From assembly GCF_000236805.1 (NCBI RefSeq), contig NZ_AGFX01000018.1, forward strand, positions 62,001-126,000: a stretch of 64,000 bases of DNA, written 5' to 3'. This stretch comes from Paenibacillus peoriae KCTC 3763 (GTDB taxonomy: Bacteria > Bacillota > Bacilli > Paenibacillales > Paenibacillaceae). Positions 1 through 9,054 of the stretch are shown in pieces. Below the pieces are notes generated by a model. The model saw only the letters and a program-made list of their open reading frames with translations. It ran no database searches and was not told the DNA's origin. Within the stretch, counting starts at the first letter, position 1. Each line of letters begins with the position of its first letter. The position numbers were made by a program, and so were the translations under genes.

Positions 1-1077
1 GCAGTGGTTGCTGTGCTGCTGTTCAGCTTTATTACAGGTTTGCCTTCCACTACAGCGGTAACCGGAGCAAGCCATTATTCCTTGCGGCAAGCTGCAGGTG
101 ATCCATATGACCGGATTGTGCAGGCCGCAGCCAAGGTGCGCCCGGCTGTCGTCAGCATCGTGAACCTGAAAGAGGGGAACGGTAACAGCACGGAGCAGTC
201 GGCGCTTGGATCGGGTGTTATTTTCCGGGTGAGCTCCGGCAAAGCCTTCATTATGACGAACAACCATGTCATCGAAGGCTCGGACGATCTGGATATTGTA
301 ACCGTGGACGGTGTCAGAAAAGAGGCAAAGCTGATCGGAAAGGATCGCATTAGTGATATTGCCGTGTTGGCGGTTGATGATAAAGGCATTAGCACGGTAG
401 CTGATATCGGCGACTCCAGCAAGCTTCGTCTGGGCGAGACCGTGATTGCTATTGGCAATCCGCTCGGCTTGGGTGACACGCTTACCTCTGGCATTGTGAG
501 CTATACGAATCGGATCATTCCCATTTCCATTAATCAGGATGGCGTATATGACTGGGAGCAGCACGTAATCCAGACTGATGCAGCGATTAATGAGGGAAAT
601 AGCGGCGGTGCGCTGGTTGATCTGGACGGACGTGTGATTGGTATCAATACGATGAAAATCGCCGATACCGGGGTTGAAGGACTTGGGTTCGCCATTCCCG
701 CCAATGAGGTGATGAAGACGGTGAATGAGCTGGTTGAGGATGGCAAGATCACCCGCCCTTATCTGGGGGTCTATACGGTTGACCTCAATAATGAGTACGC
801 ACCGCTGGATGAAACACAGCGCAAGGAACTCAAGCTACCCGATAGCGTGAAGGACGGTGCAGTGGTTCTGGAAGCCCACGGCCCTGCCAAAGAGGCAGGC
901 TTGAAGCTGAACGATGTCATCACCGCTTTTGATGGCGAGCCGATCAACTCCACGCTTGATCTGCGCCGCTACTTGTATGATACCAAGAAGATTGGCGATG
1001 AGCTGGAAGTTACCTTTTACCGGGCAGGCAAGGAAGAAACGGTGATGTTAAAATTAACGGATAAGCCGGAAGGCTAG
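1..1077 (+). CDS. htrA: HtrA-like serine protease (5' end outside window)
   Basis: Membrane-anchored trypsin-like protease of the HtrA/DegP family, which degrades misfolded proteins outside the membrane. Numbering from the GTG at position 4, the catalytic triad is visible: His88 in TNNHVIEG, Asp118 in ISDIAVL and Ser200 in the GNSGGA motif. A PDZ domain follows at about residues 255-345. The first residues are hydrophobic and fit the end of a transmembrane helix, and the frame is open to the window edge, so the true start lies upstream. In Bacillus and Paenibacillus htrA follows walJ and precedes the CxxH/CxxC gene and rlmH; both are found downstream here, but separated by other genes. Confidence 0.93.
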   Translation, partial: AVVAVLLFSFITGLPSTTAVTGASHYSLRQAAGDPYDRIVQAAAKVRPAVVSIVNLKEGNGNSTEQSALGSGVIFRVSSGKAFIMTNNHVIEGSDDLDIVTVDGVRKEAKLIGKDRISDIAVLAVDDKGISTVADIGDSSKLRLGETVIAIGNPLGLGDTLTSGIVSYTNRIIPISINQDGVYDWEQHVIQTDAAINEGNSGGALVDLDGRVIGINTMKIADTGVEGLGFAIPANEVMKTVNELVEDGKITRPYLGVYTVDLNNEYAPLDETQRKELKLPDSVKDGAVVLEAHGPAKEAGLKLNDVITAFDGEPINSTLDLRRYLYDTKKIGDELEVTFYRAGKEETVMLKLTDKPEG

Positions 1078-1102
1078 GATTTAGCTTACAGGCATAACTA
1101 TA

Positions 1103-1144
1103 AAAAAAGGCGTTCTCCGGCTTAGTATCCGGGGAACGCCTTTT
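1103..1144. terminator. Bidirectional terminator between htrA and endoglucanase
   Basis: GGCGTTCTCCGG (1109-1120) pairs with CCGGGGAACGCC (1129-1140) with one mismatch-like position. A-run before and T-run after make it usable by both convergent genes. Confidence 0.85.
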
Positions 1145-1170
1145 CAGTTTATCGGTTGTATTGTTTTAGC

Positions 1171-2892
1171 TTAAGATACCTTTCCCGTCACACGGGTTCC
1201 GCTCTTGGTGATCTTGTATGTCACCACATCGCCGCTCCAGAAATGGAATTTCAGTGTGACTTCACCATCCTTCACGCTGTTAAAGAATTCAGGCAGCAGC
1301 TTGATGCCATTGGCATCATAGGCAGGAGTAAAGGTATTGCCAAACTCCTTATAGGATGTCCAGTCCTGCGGACCGGCATTGCCGCCATTGGTATAAACAG
1401 CTTCCATTGTGGCAAGCTGGCTGCCACGGAAGTCCGTTGGAATGGTAAAGGCTTGCGTAGTCCCCTCGGTAGCGCTTAATTTTGGTGTATCATACACGAC
1501 TACTTTAAAATTCCAGTCTGCACCCTTGTTAAATTTGGCGTTGATGACTGCATTTTCGCCATATTTGCCAGAAGTGATCAGGCTGGTAAGCAAGCTGGCC
1601 TTGAAAGTTAATGTGTCACCGCTCAGTGTGTAGTCGGTGCCTTTCTTCAGTTGTTTGTTGTTGACACTGAGGGAGCTCAGTTGGTTGCCATTCAGGTTTA
1701 AGGTGACCTTGGCATCCTGAACGGCAGTGCCTTTCTTCAAGTGAATGAGATCACTGGCAGCATTGGAGGAACGTCCTTTCAAACCGGCCTTGATGACATT
1801 AAAGAGTTCAGGATCGGACCACTTGTATGCTGTACGGTTGAAATGTTGGCCGTTATCCCAGAGTATGCCTGTTATTTTTTTCTCTTTCAAGTAATAGGTT
1901 AAGAACTCAAAGAACTTCAGCTTTTCGCCTTGTTCAATAACGCCTGTATTTTTATCGAAGCCGAGTAGACCGAATTCACCTACAATAACCGGAATACCTT
2001 TGGCTACAAAGGTGTTATAGACGTTATCAAAGGTTTGAGTAATATCGTCTTTGGTCTCTTTATCAAAAGTGGTATGACCCGCGATATTTACACTGAAAGG
2101 CCAATATCCATAATAATGGACGGTGGCAATCAGGTTGCGATCGTTCAGCTTAGTCATCGTGTTGTACAGCTCATTGATCTTGTTTTGGGCAGGTGAAGTA
2201 TCCAAGCCCGGCAGAACAAGTGGGCGAGTGGCATTGTTGCCACCGGAGGCGCGGACAATTTTGTGGAAGGACACATTCAGTTCCTGGAGCATCTGGTTCG
2301 CTTTCGCTTCATCGCTTGTTCCGCCTTCGGTGAAACGGGGCTCGTTAATGCTTTCGAACATCAGCTTGTCCGGTTTATCTTTAAAGTGTTTGGCAATTTG
2401 TGTCCATATTGCGTTATAGCGAGCCAGCACTTCATCGTGCTTGGGCTCCATACTGCTTACCCACATCCATGAATCATGATGAACATTGATCATGACGTAC
2501 AGATTGGCATCCAGTGCCCAGCGAACAACCTCATCCACACGGTTCATGTAGGCGGGCTCAACGGTATAATTGGGTGCTGCTCCAATATGCTTGTCCCAGG
2601 TGACAGGAATACGAATGCTTTTGTATCCTTGGGCAGCAATTTGCTGGATCAACGCCTGGGTAATGCGCGGATTGCCCCATGATGTCTCATCTGCTCCGGT
2701 AGCATCCAGAGAATTTCCTAAATTCCATCCCGGCTGCATGGCTTCCACATACGATTGCATATTTCTTGTGGCGGCAGCTGGCCGTGCTCGTTCGTCAGAT
2801 TCCGCAGCGGCGGCAATGGACGCGAACATAGATAATACTAGAGTAATGGCAAGAGTCAACGACAGCAATGAAACGGGTTTTCGGTTTAACAT
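1171..2892 (-). CDS. Secreted GH5 endoglucanase with X2/Ig-like and CBM46-type modules
   Basis: 573-residue secreted beta-glucanase. A signal peptide covers about residues 1-30, ending in AAAA. The GH5 catalytic domain (about 45-375) shows GWNLGNSLDA, IRIPVTW, VHHDSW, the acid/base Glu184 in INEPR and the nucleophile Glu306 in VGEFG. The C-terminal part fits a CBM_X2/Ig-like module (about 385-470) and a CBM46-like module (about 475-573, KFHFWSGDVVTY). This architecture is known from GH5_4 endoglucanases and xyloglucanases such as Bacillus Cel5B; exact substrate preference (cellulose, mixed glucan or xyloglucan) cannot be read from sequence. Start ATG at 2892 has an AAAGGAG site. A perfect cre lies just upstream. 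Confidence 0.93.
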   Translation of the reverse strand: MLNRKPVSLLSLTLAITLVLSMFASIAAAAESDERARPAAATRNMQSYVEAMQPGWNLGNSLDATGADETSWGNPRITQALIQQIAAQGYKSIRIPVTWDKHIGAAPNYTVEPAYMNRVDEVVRWALDANLYVMINVHHDSWMWVSSMEPKHDEVLARYNAIWTQIAKHFKDKPDKLMFESINEPRFTEGGTSDEAKANQMLQELNVSFHKIVRASGGNNATRPLVLPGLDTSPAQNKINELYNTMTKLNDRNLIATVHYYGYWPFSVNIAGHTTFDKETKDDITQTFDNVYNTFVAKGIPVIVGEFGLLGFDKNTGVIEQGEKLKFFEFLTYYLKEKKITGILWDNGQHFNRTAYKWSDPELFNVIKAGLKGRSSNAASDLIHLKKGTAVQDAKVTLNLNGNQLSSLSVNNKQLKKGTDYTLSGDTLTFKASLLTSLITSGKYGENAVINAKFNKGADWNFKVVVYDTPKLSATEGTTQAFTIPTDFRGSQLATMEAVYTNGGNAGPQDWTSYKEFGNTFTPAYDANGIKLLPEFFNSVKDGEVTLKFHFWSGDVVTYKITKSGTRVTGKVS

Positions 2893-2915
2893 AATAGTCT
2901 CCTTTACAATTTTAT

Positions 2916-2929
2916 TGAAAGCGCTTTCT
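2916..2929. promoter_or_regulatory. cre site (CcpA) upstream of GH5 endoglucanase
   Basis: TGAAAGCGCTTTCT, a near-perfect palindromic catabolite responsive element, 24 bases before the endoglucanase start. It predicts CcpA repression by preferred sugars. Confidence 0.8.
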
Positions 2930-3120
2930 GGTGATATGTTACCATACTATTCCATTATATAATACATATATAATTAATGGAAGAATCATGTTATAATTAG
3001 ATATTTTATTATTGTAAGCGTTATCATTGCAAAAAGGTAGGAATGAGTGTACAATCTATGGCCCTACGCGGAGATTAGAGTAGCGTGGATTGCCAAGACA
3101 GGAGAAAGAAGGAGATGAAT

Positions 3121-3885
3121 ATGAATAAGTGGGATACCGAAGAGGCCATCCGACGCTGGGATATGCATGCAGAGAACTTTATCGCCAAGTACACTGAAGA
3201 AGGGGATCGCTCTCGCGAAGTACTGCTCAATCCTGCATTGCAACAATGTATGGGAACTCTCACGGACAAAAAAGTGCTGGATGCCGGCTGTGGTGAAGGT
3301 TATCTGAGCCGCAAGATGGCCAAGGCGGGTGCGTTGGTGGAGGCTGTCGATTATTCGACAGAGATGCTGAAGCTTGCAAGAGAGCGGACACCGCCAGCAT
3401 TGGGCATTACATATCACCACGGCAATCTGGAGAGGCTGGATCTGTTCAGAGATCAGAGCTTTGATCTGATCGTTTCGAATATGGTCATCCAGGACCTGGC
3501 CCATTATGAGCAGGCGATTGCTGAAATGCAGCGGTTGTTAGTGCCGGGAGGCCGCTTTATTTTTTCGATTCTGCATCCGTGCTTTCAGACGCCGCAGAGT
3601 GGATGGGTGAAAGATGAGGCAGGGAAAAAGCTGTATTGGAAAGTGGATCGATATTTCAGCGAAGGTCCCTTGGAGCAGGCTATCCCCTATGATCAGGAGG
3701 AAAAGTTTTTGTATTTTCACCGCACGCTGGGTAGCTACGTACAGACCATTATTGGGACGGGTTTGCTGTTGGAAGGGATGATCGAACCCAAGCCGTCTGC
3801 TGAAATGTTGGAGAGATATCCCCATTTCCGGGAAGACCTGAATGTCAGCCATTTTCTTATTTTTAACACCAAACGTCAGGGTTAA
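3121..3885 (+). CDS. Class I SAM-dependent methyltransferase
   Basis: 254-residue Rossmann-fold methyltransferase. Motif I VLDAGCGEGYLS (about residues 53-64), an acidic VDYS after strand 2 and DLIVSNMVIQDL after strand 4 mark the SAM pocket. Substrate is unknown; UbiE/Coq5-like small-molecule methylases look similar. The frame opens earlier (3085, 3115), but AAGAAGGAG at 3106-3114 sits 6 bases before the ATG at 3121, so that start is chosen. Transcribed divergently from the endoglucanase. Confidence 0.85.
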   Translation: MNKWDTEEAIRRWDMHAENFIAKYTEEGDRSREVLLNPALQQCMGTLTDKKVLDAGCGEGYLSRKMAKAGALVEAVDYSTEMLKLARERTPPALGITYHHGNLERLDLFRDQSFDLIVSNMVIQDLAHYEQAIAEMQRLLVPGGRFIFSILHPCFQTPQSGWVKDEAGKKLYWKVDRYFSEGPLEQAIPYDQEEKFLYFHRTLGSYVQTIIGTGLLLEGMIEPKPSAEMLERYPHFREDLNVSHFLIFNTKRQG

Positions 3886-3915
3886 AAAGCAGGCCCTTTC
3901 CTTTCCGCGTCAAGT

Positions 3916-4158
3916 ATGGTAGAACAAGAGAAGGCGGTCGTGAGACACCTACAACAGGAAGAGCTTCAGACGGAAAGGGATGCAACTGGAATGTACGTAG
4001 TATGTAAAGAGCATGTGGAACTGGCAATTGATATGTTCGTCGATGAATACGAGGATGCACCGGATGTCGTCGATCTCAAGGAAACGAAATTTTCGGATTG
4101 GGACCCTCCGGTGAAGTGCAAGGAATGTGAGAACAAAGCGGAATTTTTGGTCGTATAA
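3916..4158 (+). CDS. CxxH/CxxC protein (BA_5709-like family)
   Basis: Small probable metal-binding protein. The core MYVVCKEHVE followed by DEYEDAPDVVDL and a C-terminal CKEC fits the CxxH/CxxC protein family that lies between htrA and rlmH in Bacillales. Function is unknown. The 25 residues before MYVV (Met at 3991) have no counterpart that I know of in the usual short family members. No convincing ribosome site precedes 3916, while GAAAGGGA lies about 10 bases before 3991, so the true protein may be only 55 residues (3991-4158). Confidence 0.75.
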   Translation: MVEQEKAVVRHLQQEELQTERDATGMYVVCKEHVELAIDMFVDEYEDAPDVVDLKETKFSDWDPPVKCKECENKAEFLVV

Positions 4159-4169
4159 AAAACGAGCAC

Positions 4170-4197
4170 GGGCGTTTCGGACAGAAACGTCCTTTTT
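4170..4197 (+). terminator. Rho-independent terminator
   Basis: GGGCGTTTC (4170-4178) pairs with GAAACGTCC (4184-4192) with one G-T pair, followed by TTTTT. Ends the CxxH/CxxC transcript. Confidence 0.85.
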
Positions 4198-4282
4198 GTA
4201 TACCGGGGATTTTTCCAACATCCTCATACATAGAGCTACTATATTTATTCCCAGCACGTGCTGAGACAGGAGTGAACGATGG

Positions 4283-5218
4283 ATGGACCCTTTGCTGCAT
4301 TCACTTTTTCGTCCGCTTCAAGTCAATGGGAGTAATCCCTTCACTACCTATATCGAAAAAAAGCCGTCTGCCGCGCTAAGAGCTTACGTAGCTTGTTATT
4401 GGGAGTCCGGTCCGGCTGCCAGGGTGGTAGAGGGGAATCTAACAGCTTTGTGTGAAGACGCCGCTTCCTTAAACCTTTCGGAGGAAGAAACCATGGAGCG
4501 GGTATTGCCTGATGGCTGTACGGATATTCTGTTAGAATACGACCCGGTGAGTAAGCGTCAGGAAATCTCGTACTGCGGGACGTTTACGCATCCATTCGTG
4601 TCTGTCAGACAGGCAGGTACTGAGACACGTATTTTTGCGGTGCGATTTTTTCCGGGCGGGGCACATTATTTTCATGGCATGCCGACTCATTTGTTTACAG
4701 GTAGCCATTTTGGCCTCGAAGATATCTGGCCCGAAAGCATCGCCGTCATAGGTGAGCGCATTTTGGAAGTGCAGGATTTCAATGAACGGGTGCGTATAAT
4801 GGATGAGTATCTCAGCCAGCTTCTGCTGCGCCATAGGACGAATGATTGTGATTTGATGAAAAATCTGCTGCATCGTATTTTTGTGAGCGGTGGAAGCATG
4901 GGGATCAAGGAGCTTGCAGAGCGCGAAGCGATCAGTGAGAGACAGCTCAACCGCAAGTTTGGGCAGTGGATCGGGATCAGCCCGAAAAAGTTCAGTGAAG
5001 TCGTCCGCTTCCAGAGCGTACTACGTACGATTCAAAACGGCGGTCCTCTGGACTGGACGGAGCTTGCGCTAAAGCATGGATTTTTCGATCAGGCGCATCT
5101 AAGCCGCGACTTTCGTAGGTTTTATGGCGATTCTCCGCTTACTGCGGCCAAGGAATTTCGGAGGTTGTCCGATTTTTACAATACACGCGCAGAGCCTTCG
5201 ATTATACTCAAAACATGA
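4283..5218 (+). CDS. AraC-family regulator with DUF6597-type N-terminus
   Basis: 311-residue transcription factor. The N-terminal half (ALRAYVACYWES, LPDGCTDILLEY, FFPGGAHYF) fits the DUF6597 domain common in AraC regulators. The C-terminal half (about 200-295) holds two helix-turn-helix motifs (GIKELAEREAISERQLNRKF; WTELALKHGFFDQAHLSRDF). Start ATG at 4283 has AGGAG ten bases upstream. The DinB gene starts 27 bases after its stop, so the two probably form one transcript ended by the terminator at 5773. Confidence 0.88.
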   Translation: MDPLLHSLFRPLQVNGSNPFTTYIEKKPSAALRAYVACYWESGPAARVVEGNLTALCEDAASLNLSEEETMERVLPDGCTDILLEYDPVSKRQEISYCGTFTHPFVSVRQAGTETRIFAVRFFPGGAHYFHGMPTHLFTGSHFGLEDIWPESIAVIGERILEVQDFNERVRIMDEYLSQLLLRHRTNDCDLMKNLLHRIFVSGGSMGIKELAEREAISERQLNRKFGQWIGISPKKFSEVVRFQSVLRTIQNGGPLDWTELALKHGFFDQAHLSRDFRRFYGDSPLTAAKEFRRLSDFYNTRAEPSIILKT

Positions 5219-5245
5219 AGAGAATAGCAAAGGAGAGATGAGAAC

Positions 5246-5734
5246 ATGAGTGGAACGCTGCAAGTTCGGGATCATCTGCTGAATGAGCTAGAGACTGGAG
5301 TACGGACGGGGGAAGCCCTGATCCGCAAAATACGTCCAGAGGATTGGAGCTTTCGGCCACAGGACAATTTCCGCTCGCTGCTGGAGTTAGTACATCACTT
5401 TGTGCTTGTTCTTGCTTCCGATCTTGCGATCATGCAAGAAAAGTCCGAGGCAGAAGTGGGAAGCATTGAAAACAGCCTGTCCGGGGTGGAAGATCCCGAG
5501 CGCTTGGCTGCGACTTTCAGGGAGAACTTCGAGGCCTATAAGGCTTACATTCTTTCGCTTAGCGAAGACGATTATTTGAACCGCTCGACGAAGGCCTTTT
5601 ATATGGAGCATGGACATTTACAGGTCCAATGGCAGATCGAGACCGTGACGCATGTGTTCCATCACCGTTCGCAGATCTATAATTATTTGAAGCAGTTGGG
5701 GCATGATGTGAGCTTCTTTATGTTGTACGCTTGA
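5246..5734 (+). CDS. DinB family protein
   Basis: 162-residue four-helix-bundle protein of the DinB/YfiT superfamily. Candidate metal ligands are the His pair in ELVHHFV and the C-terminal THVFHHRSQIYNYL. Relatives include thiol transferases and many proteins of unknown role. AAAGGAGAG lies before the ATG. AraC-DUF6597 and DinB genes are often neighbours, which suggests local regulation. Confidence 0.85.
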   Translation: MSGTLQVRDHLLNELETGVRTGEALIRKIRPEDWSFRPQDNFRSLLELVHHFVLVLASDLAIMQEKSEAEVGSIENSLSGVEDPERLAATFRENFEAYKAYILSLSEDDYLNRSTKAFYMEHGHLQVQWQIETVTHVFHHRSQIYNYLKQLGHDVSFFMLYA

Positions 5735-5772
5735 GTATGAGATAGCTGTGAAAAATGGAAACGTACAAGCTG

Positions 5773-5798
5773 GAGCACCTAAGGGGTGCTCTTTTTTT
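5773..5798 (+). terminator. Rho-independent terminator after dinB-like gene
   Basis: GAGCACC (5773-5779) pairs with GGTGCTC (5785-5791), followed by seven T. Confidence 0.9.
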
Positions 5799-5837
5799 GT
5801 TGTATTCAAGGGTTTTTAGTTTTTTAGGGTGGATGAC

Positions 5838-6182
5838 TTACTCGAACGCGCGTGAAACTTCTTTACTAACTCGTCTGAGAATCCCAATTTGCTTTTCATT
5901 CAATCCGCTGGTCAACGCAACAAACTCATCTATCGCCTCTTGCCGAATGGTTTCGTCTTTAGTCACATGTTCTTCGGAAAACATCAATTCACTGATAGAC
6001 ACGTTTAAGGCAGTTAGCACTTTCTCCAAGGTATCAATAGAAAAGCTTCTTTCGCCACGCTCTAATGCACCAATATATCTATAGTCCAAGCTTGCAATGT
6101 CAGCCAGCTTTTGCTGTGTAAGTCCTTTTGCATTTCGAATAGCCCGGATTCTTGTACCGATTTGCTTGCGTAATTCAGCCAT
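5838..6182 (-). CDS. XRE-family regulator (C-protein-like)
   Basis: 114-residue DNA-binding protein with one XRE helix-turn-helix at about residues 7-62 (RIRAIRNAKGLTQQKLADIA; YIGALERGERSFSIDTLEKV). The YIGxxERGxRxxSxxTLEKx signature also appears in the next gene and in the one at 12710, and recalls restriction-modification controller proteins. AGGTGG precedes the ATG. No partner methylase adjoins it. The C-terminal 50 residues are not recognised. Confidence 0.85.
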   Translation of the reverse strand: MAELRKQIGTRIRAIRNAKGLTQQKLADIASLDYRYIGALERGERSFSIDTLEKVLTALNVSISELMFSEEHVTKDETIRQEAIDEFVALTSGLNEKQIGILRRVSKEVSRAFE

Positions 6183-6245
6183 ATTACCACCTCATAACAA
6201 GCTTATGGAAGATGAAGTGTAAAAGTCAGATAGAAAGAGAATAGT

Positions 6246-6590
6246 TCAATTAGTTTTTTGTTGTAACTCAATTAAATCAACAATATTTTTTGTTATAGTA
6301 GTAAGCATTTCAAGCTCTGTTGTTTCTCTTGAATTTATGAGTAACATAAGTTTATTTATGATTTGTTTTCGATCCGTATTTTCATCGAATTGGAAAAGTT
6401 CAAAGGGGGGAACTTGTAACGCTAAAATTATTTTTTCCAACGTCTCCAATGAAATATTTCGATCTCCACGTTCTACTCCACCAATATAACTGTAATGAAG
6501 TCCTGCGGCTTCTGCCAGTTGTTCCTGTGTCCATCCTTTAGCCTTTCTTAGCTCCCGTATCCGATTTCCAACGCTTTCTGGTAAACTCAT
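6246..6590 (-). CDS. XRE-family regulator (C-protein-like), paralogue
   Basis: 114-residue XRE regulator, HTH at about residues 9-63 (RIRELRKAKGWTQEQLAEAA; YIGGVERGDRNISLETLEKI). The frame opens at 6662, but GGAGGTGAT stands just before the ATG at 6590, which is taken as the start. It lies upstream of, and in line with, the XRE gene at 5838; same length and signature suggest a local duplication. The C-terminal tail (MLLINSRETTELEMLTTITK) is helical and of unknown role. Confidence 0.85.
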   Translation of the reverse strand: MSLPESVGNRIRELRKAKGWTQEQLAEAAGLHYSYIGGVERGDRNISLETLEKIILALQVPPFELFQFDENTDRKQIINKLMLLINSRETTELEMLTTITKNIVDLIELQQKTN

Positions 6591-6755
6591 GTAATCACCT
6601 CCACTTAAGGTTAGAAGAGGACAGATTATCGTTACAGACCATCTTGTGCAAAATAAAAACATCTAAAACTGTACTTTTAAGTACTTTTTATATTGACCTC
6701 CCTTTTTATTTTCTATACAATTGGCTGTAAATGGAAATATGAGGAGAGACTACTC

Positions 6756-7603
6756 TTGGAAACTTCTATCCTAAAATCACTCAAACCGGATATCATTGTT
6801 GAAATGTTGGAGATGGATGTGGCTTTTGAGAATTGGAAAAAGGTGATGGAGACGGCGGATATTTTGTACCAATGTGTACTGCATATCTATGAAGAACGGC
6901 AGTATCATAAAGCGATGAAATTATCCATCCCGCATGTGCAATTAGAGCGTCCGTTGGTGTATTATTTTGGTCTCAGTCATCTGATGTGTGGAATGGCTCA
7001 CCAGAACCAGGGTTCGTATGAGCAGGCAAGGGAGTGCATCTATAAGTATGCTGAGCTGGGTTGGATGGAGGATTTAGAAGAAGAGGGCATGCAGGTTGTC
7101 GAGGAATTCAGGTTTTTAGCCAAGACTAACTTATATGCAGTAGATATTTTATCTGGGAACTTGAAGCTTGTAGAGGAGTATGTAGCCTTTTGCAGGATAA
7201 TCCTGAGGAAATATTACCGGGGCTAAATACCATATTACAGGCAGCACTTATGTATCGTTTGGATGTAGGAGATATTTTACATACATTAGCAGAGCAGATT
7301 GATGAATTTGAGAGTTACGAAGACGTAGAGAACGTGTCTTATTATTATAGCTACTGCTATCATTTGGCTTTGTACTATCGGAAGTACGATAGATTACAGG
7401 ATGCAGTGGGGCTTACTGTGCAGGCGATGCAACTAGCTGATCAGTCGGGTAACGATCGTAATTTCAAGAAATGTACAGCATTGTTCGAATCACTGCGCGA
7501 GTCTGCGACAGCTGAACAAATCAGCGAATATCGACAGATGATAATACAGTGTCTTGATGAATACGAAACGGATAGGCATTTCATTGTGAAGAGCGTAAAT
7601 TAA
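6756..7603 (+). pseudogene. TPR-type regulator, frameshifted near 7190
   Basis: Two overlapping frames (6756-7226 and 7190-7603) together read as one helical-repeat protein. The first frame ends as EEYVAFCRII..., while the second continues as LQDNPEEILPGLNTILQ. Adding one T in the run at about 7188 would join them as EYVAFLQDNPEE. Features such as MAHQNQGSYEQARECIYKYAEL and YYYSYCYHLALYYRKYDRL resemble the TPR half of HTH-TPR regulators common in Paenibacillus, but no HTH is present. A GAGGAGAG site lies 8 bases before the TTG at 6756, an alternative to the first in-frame start at 6693. It may be a decayed remnant or a sequencing error in the T-run. Confidence 0.7.
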
Positions 7604-7767
7604 TGATCCGCTATGATCTGAACAGGGAATAGGCTCATAACGGAGAGGAAATAGATAGGTAAGAGGCGCTTCAGGTGCTAAAATAACTATGACACAGGTA
7701 TGTTTTTAAGTTAGGGATCTTAAATACGATTTTACATTATCATTCGACATAGATAGGGGTATGGAAT

Positions 7768-8247
7768 TTGTTTATTCAACTTATAGGTGTGGGGAAGCTA
7801 AAAGAGAAGTATTTGGTCATGGGCATTCAGGAATATGCTAAACGGCTGGGCCCGTACATCAAGTTCCAAGTGATTGAGGTAGCGGACGAAAAGGCTCCTG
7901 ACACACTGAGCGAGGCGGAGGTTCGGCAGGTCAAGGAGCGGGAGGGAGAGCGCATCCTTGCTCATGTGAAAAGTGAAGCCCATGTCATTGTGCTCGCCAT
8001 CGACGGCAAACTCTGGAGCTCGGAAGAGCTTGCAGAGGAATTGGACAAGCTCGGCACCTACGGTACAAGCCATGTCGTTTTCGTCATTGGCGGCAGCCAC
8101 GGCCTCTCCGACGAAGTCCTTCGCCGTGCCCAGCAGAAGCTGAGCTTCGGCAGGATGACCTTGCCGCATCAATTGATGCGGCTGGTGCTGGTGGAGCAGA
8201 TTTATCGGGCGGTGAAGATTAATCGGGGGGAACCGTATCATAAGTAA
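7768..8247 (+). CDS. rlmH: 23S rRNA (pseudouridine1915-N3)-methyltransferase RlmH
   Basis: 159-residue SPOUT methyltransferase that methylates pseudouridine 1915 in helix 69 of 23S rRNA. Family landmarks are the N-terminal [24 protein letters not shown], the knot segment [19 protein letters not shown] and the C-terminal RGEPYHK. The length is typical and the start is TTG. The 3' end is intact and carries the first copy of a repeat found three more times downstream; in staphylococci the same end of this gene (orfX) is the SCC attachment site. Confidence 0.97.
   Translation: MFIQLIGVGKLKEKYLVMGIQEYAKRLGPYIKFQVIEVADEKAPDTLSEAEVRQVKEREGERILAHVKSEAHVIVLAIDGKLWSSEELAEELDKLGTYGTSHVVFVIGGSHGLSDEVLRRAQQKLSFGRMTLPHQLMRLVLVEQIYRAVKINRGEPYHK
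8230..8247 (+). repeat. att-like repeat R1 within rlmH 3' end
   Basis: GAACCGTATCATAAGTAA, covering the last five codons and stop of rlmH. It shares CCGTATCATAAGT with R2 and R3 and, with one mismatch, with R4. Same position and similar sequence to the staphylococcal SCC insertion site (TATCATAA core). Confidence 0.8.
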
Positions 8248-8319
8248 CGGGAACGCATTTGTTCAATTGATATGAGACTTTATATACTCAGCGGATATTA
8301 ATTTTGAAAGGGGTATAGT

Positions 8320-9000
8320 ATGGTTAGTTTTATTCAAAAGGCTGATAAAGGAATAATGGCTTTAACACAATTCATTAAGGATTCTCATAGTTTGACCGAC
8401 TACAAGGAAGCTAATGAGATGAGTGAACTTAACCTTAAGCCAGGAAATCAAATTATTTTTATTGAAAGTGCCAATACTATTTTTGAAACCGTTGTGATGA
8501 GGATATTAAGAAATTTGAAAGATGAGGAATATCCATTACTAGGGATTAGGAGTCATTTAAAGCAAGAGCCTTTAATTTTTTCGAAATTTTGTATCTATAA
8601 TGGAACTATATTAATAGGAAGAATAGATCTTTATATGAGCCGCTTTTTTAAAGAAATAGAAAAAGAGGCGTATGTAGAGATTACCTTTGATAAGAGAAAA
8701 AATAAAGCCTCTTCGCTGAAAAGTGAAATCATTGATAATAATACGAGCAAGAAGCTTTTAAAATCCATATCAAAGCATGTTATTGGAAGACATAATGGTA
8801 AGATTTTTTCGAAATATAGAACAGATGTTACAGAACAGTATGCTTTTAAAACAAAGGAATTTAGTGAACTAACAGAGATACTAAATGATATAATAGCAAC
8901 TCTAATAGAGAAGGTTATGGAGCATGTTGGAACTATCGAGGATTTGGATGAGGCTATACTAAACAATTATTTATTAAATTTAAGAGAGAAGCTTACTTAA
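8320..9000 (+). CDS. Hypothetical protein, first cargo gene
   Basis: 226-residue protein of unrecognised family. It has no signal peptide or membrane helix. The middle (YNGTILIGRIDLYMSRFFKEI) looks like alternating strands, followed by a Lys-rich stretch and a mostly helical C-terminus. GAAAGGGG lies 8 bases before the ATG and a strong terminator follows, so it is a stand-alone transcript. Very AT-rich, consistent with acquired DNA. Confidence 0.7.
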   Translation: MVSFIQKADKGIMALTQFIKDSHSLTDYKEANEMSELNLKPGNQIIFIESANTIFETVVMRILRNLKDEEYPLLGIRSHLKQEPLIFSKFCIYNGTILIGRIDLYMSRFFKEIEKEAYVEITFDKRKNKASSLKSEIIDNNTSKKLLKSISKHVIGRHNGKIFSKYRTDVTEQYAFKTKEFSELTEILNDIIATLIEKVMEHVGTIEDLDEAILNNYLLNLREKLT

Positions 9001-9026
9001 GTATAAATAAATATCGTAAAGTATTG

Positions 9027-9054
9027 ATCCCTTTCACATACGAAAGGGATTTTT
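9027..9054 (+). terminator. Rho-independent terminator
   Basis: ATCCCTTTC (9027-9035) pairs perfectly with GAAAGGGAT (9042-9050), then TTTT. Confidence 0.9.

Noticed and set aside
75-494. Long antisense frame over htrA, and many similar frames opposite GC-rich genes (for example 22306-22629 and 35284-36306)
   Set aside because: No ribosome site, odd composition, and fully opposite well-supported genes.
7190-7226. Overlap of the two TPR frames as programmed frameshifting
   Set aside because: The needed shift is in a plain T4 run without a slippery heptamer or downstream structure; decay or sequencing error is simpler.
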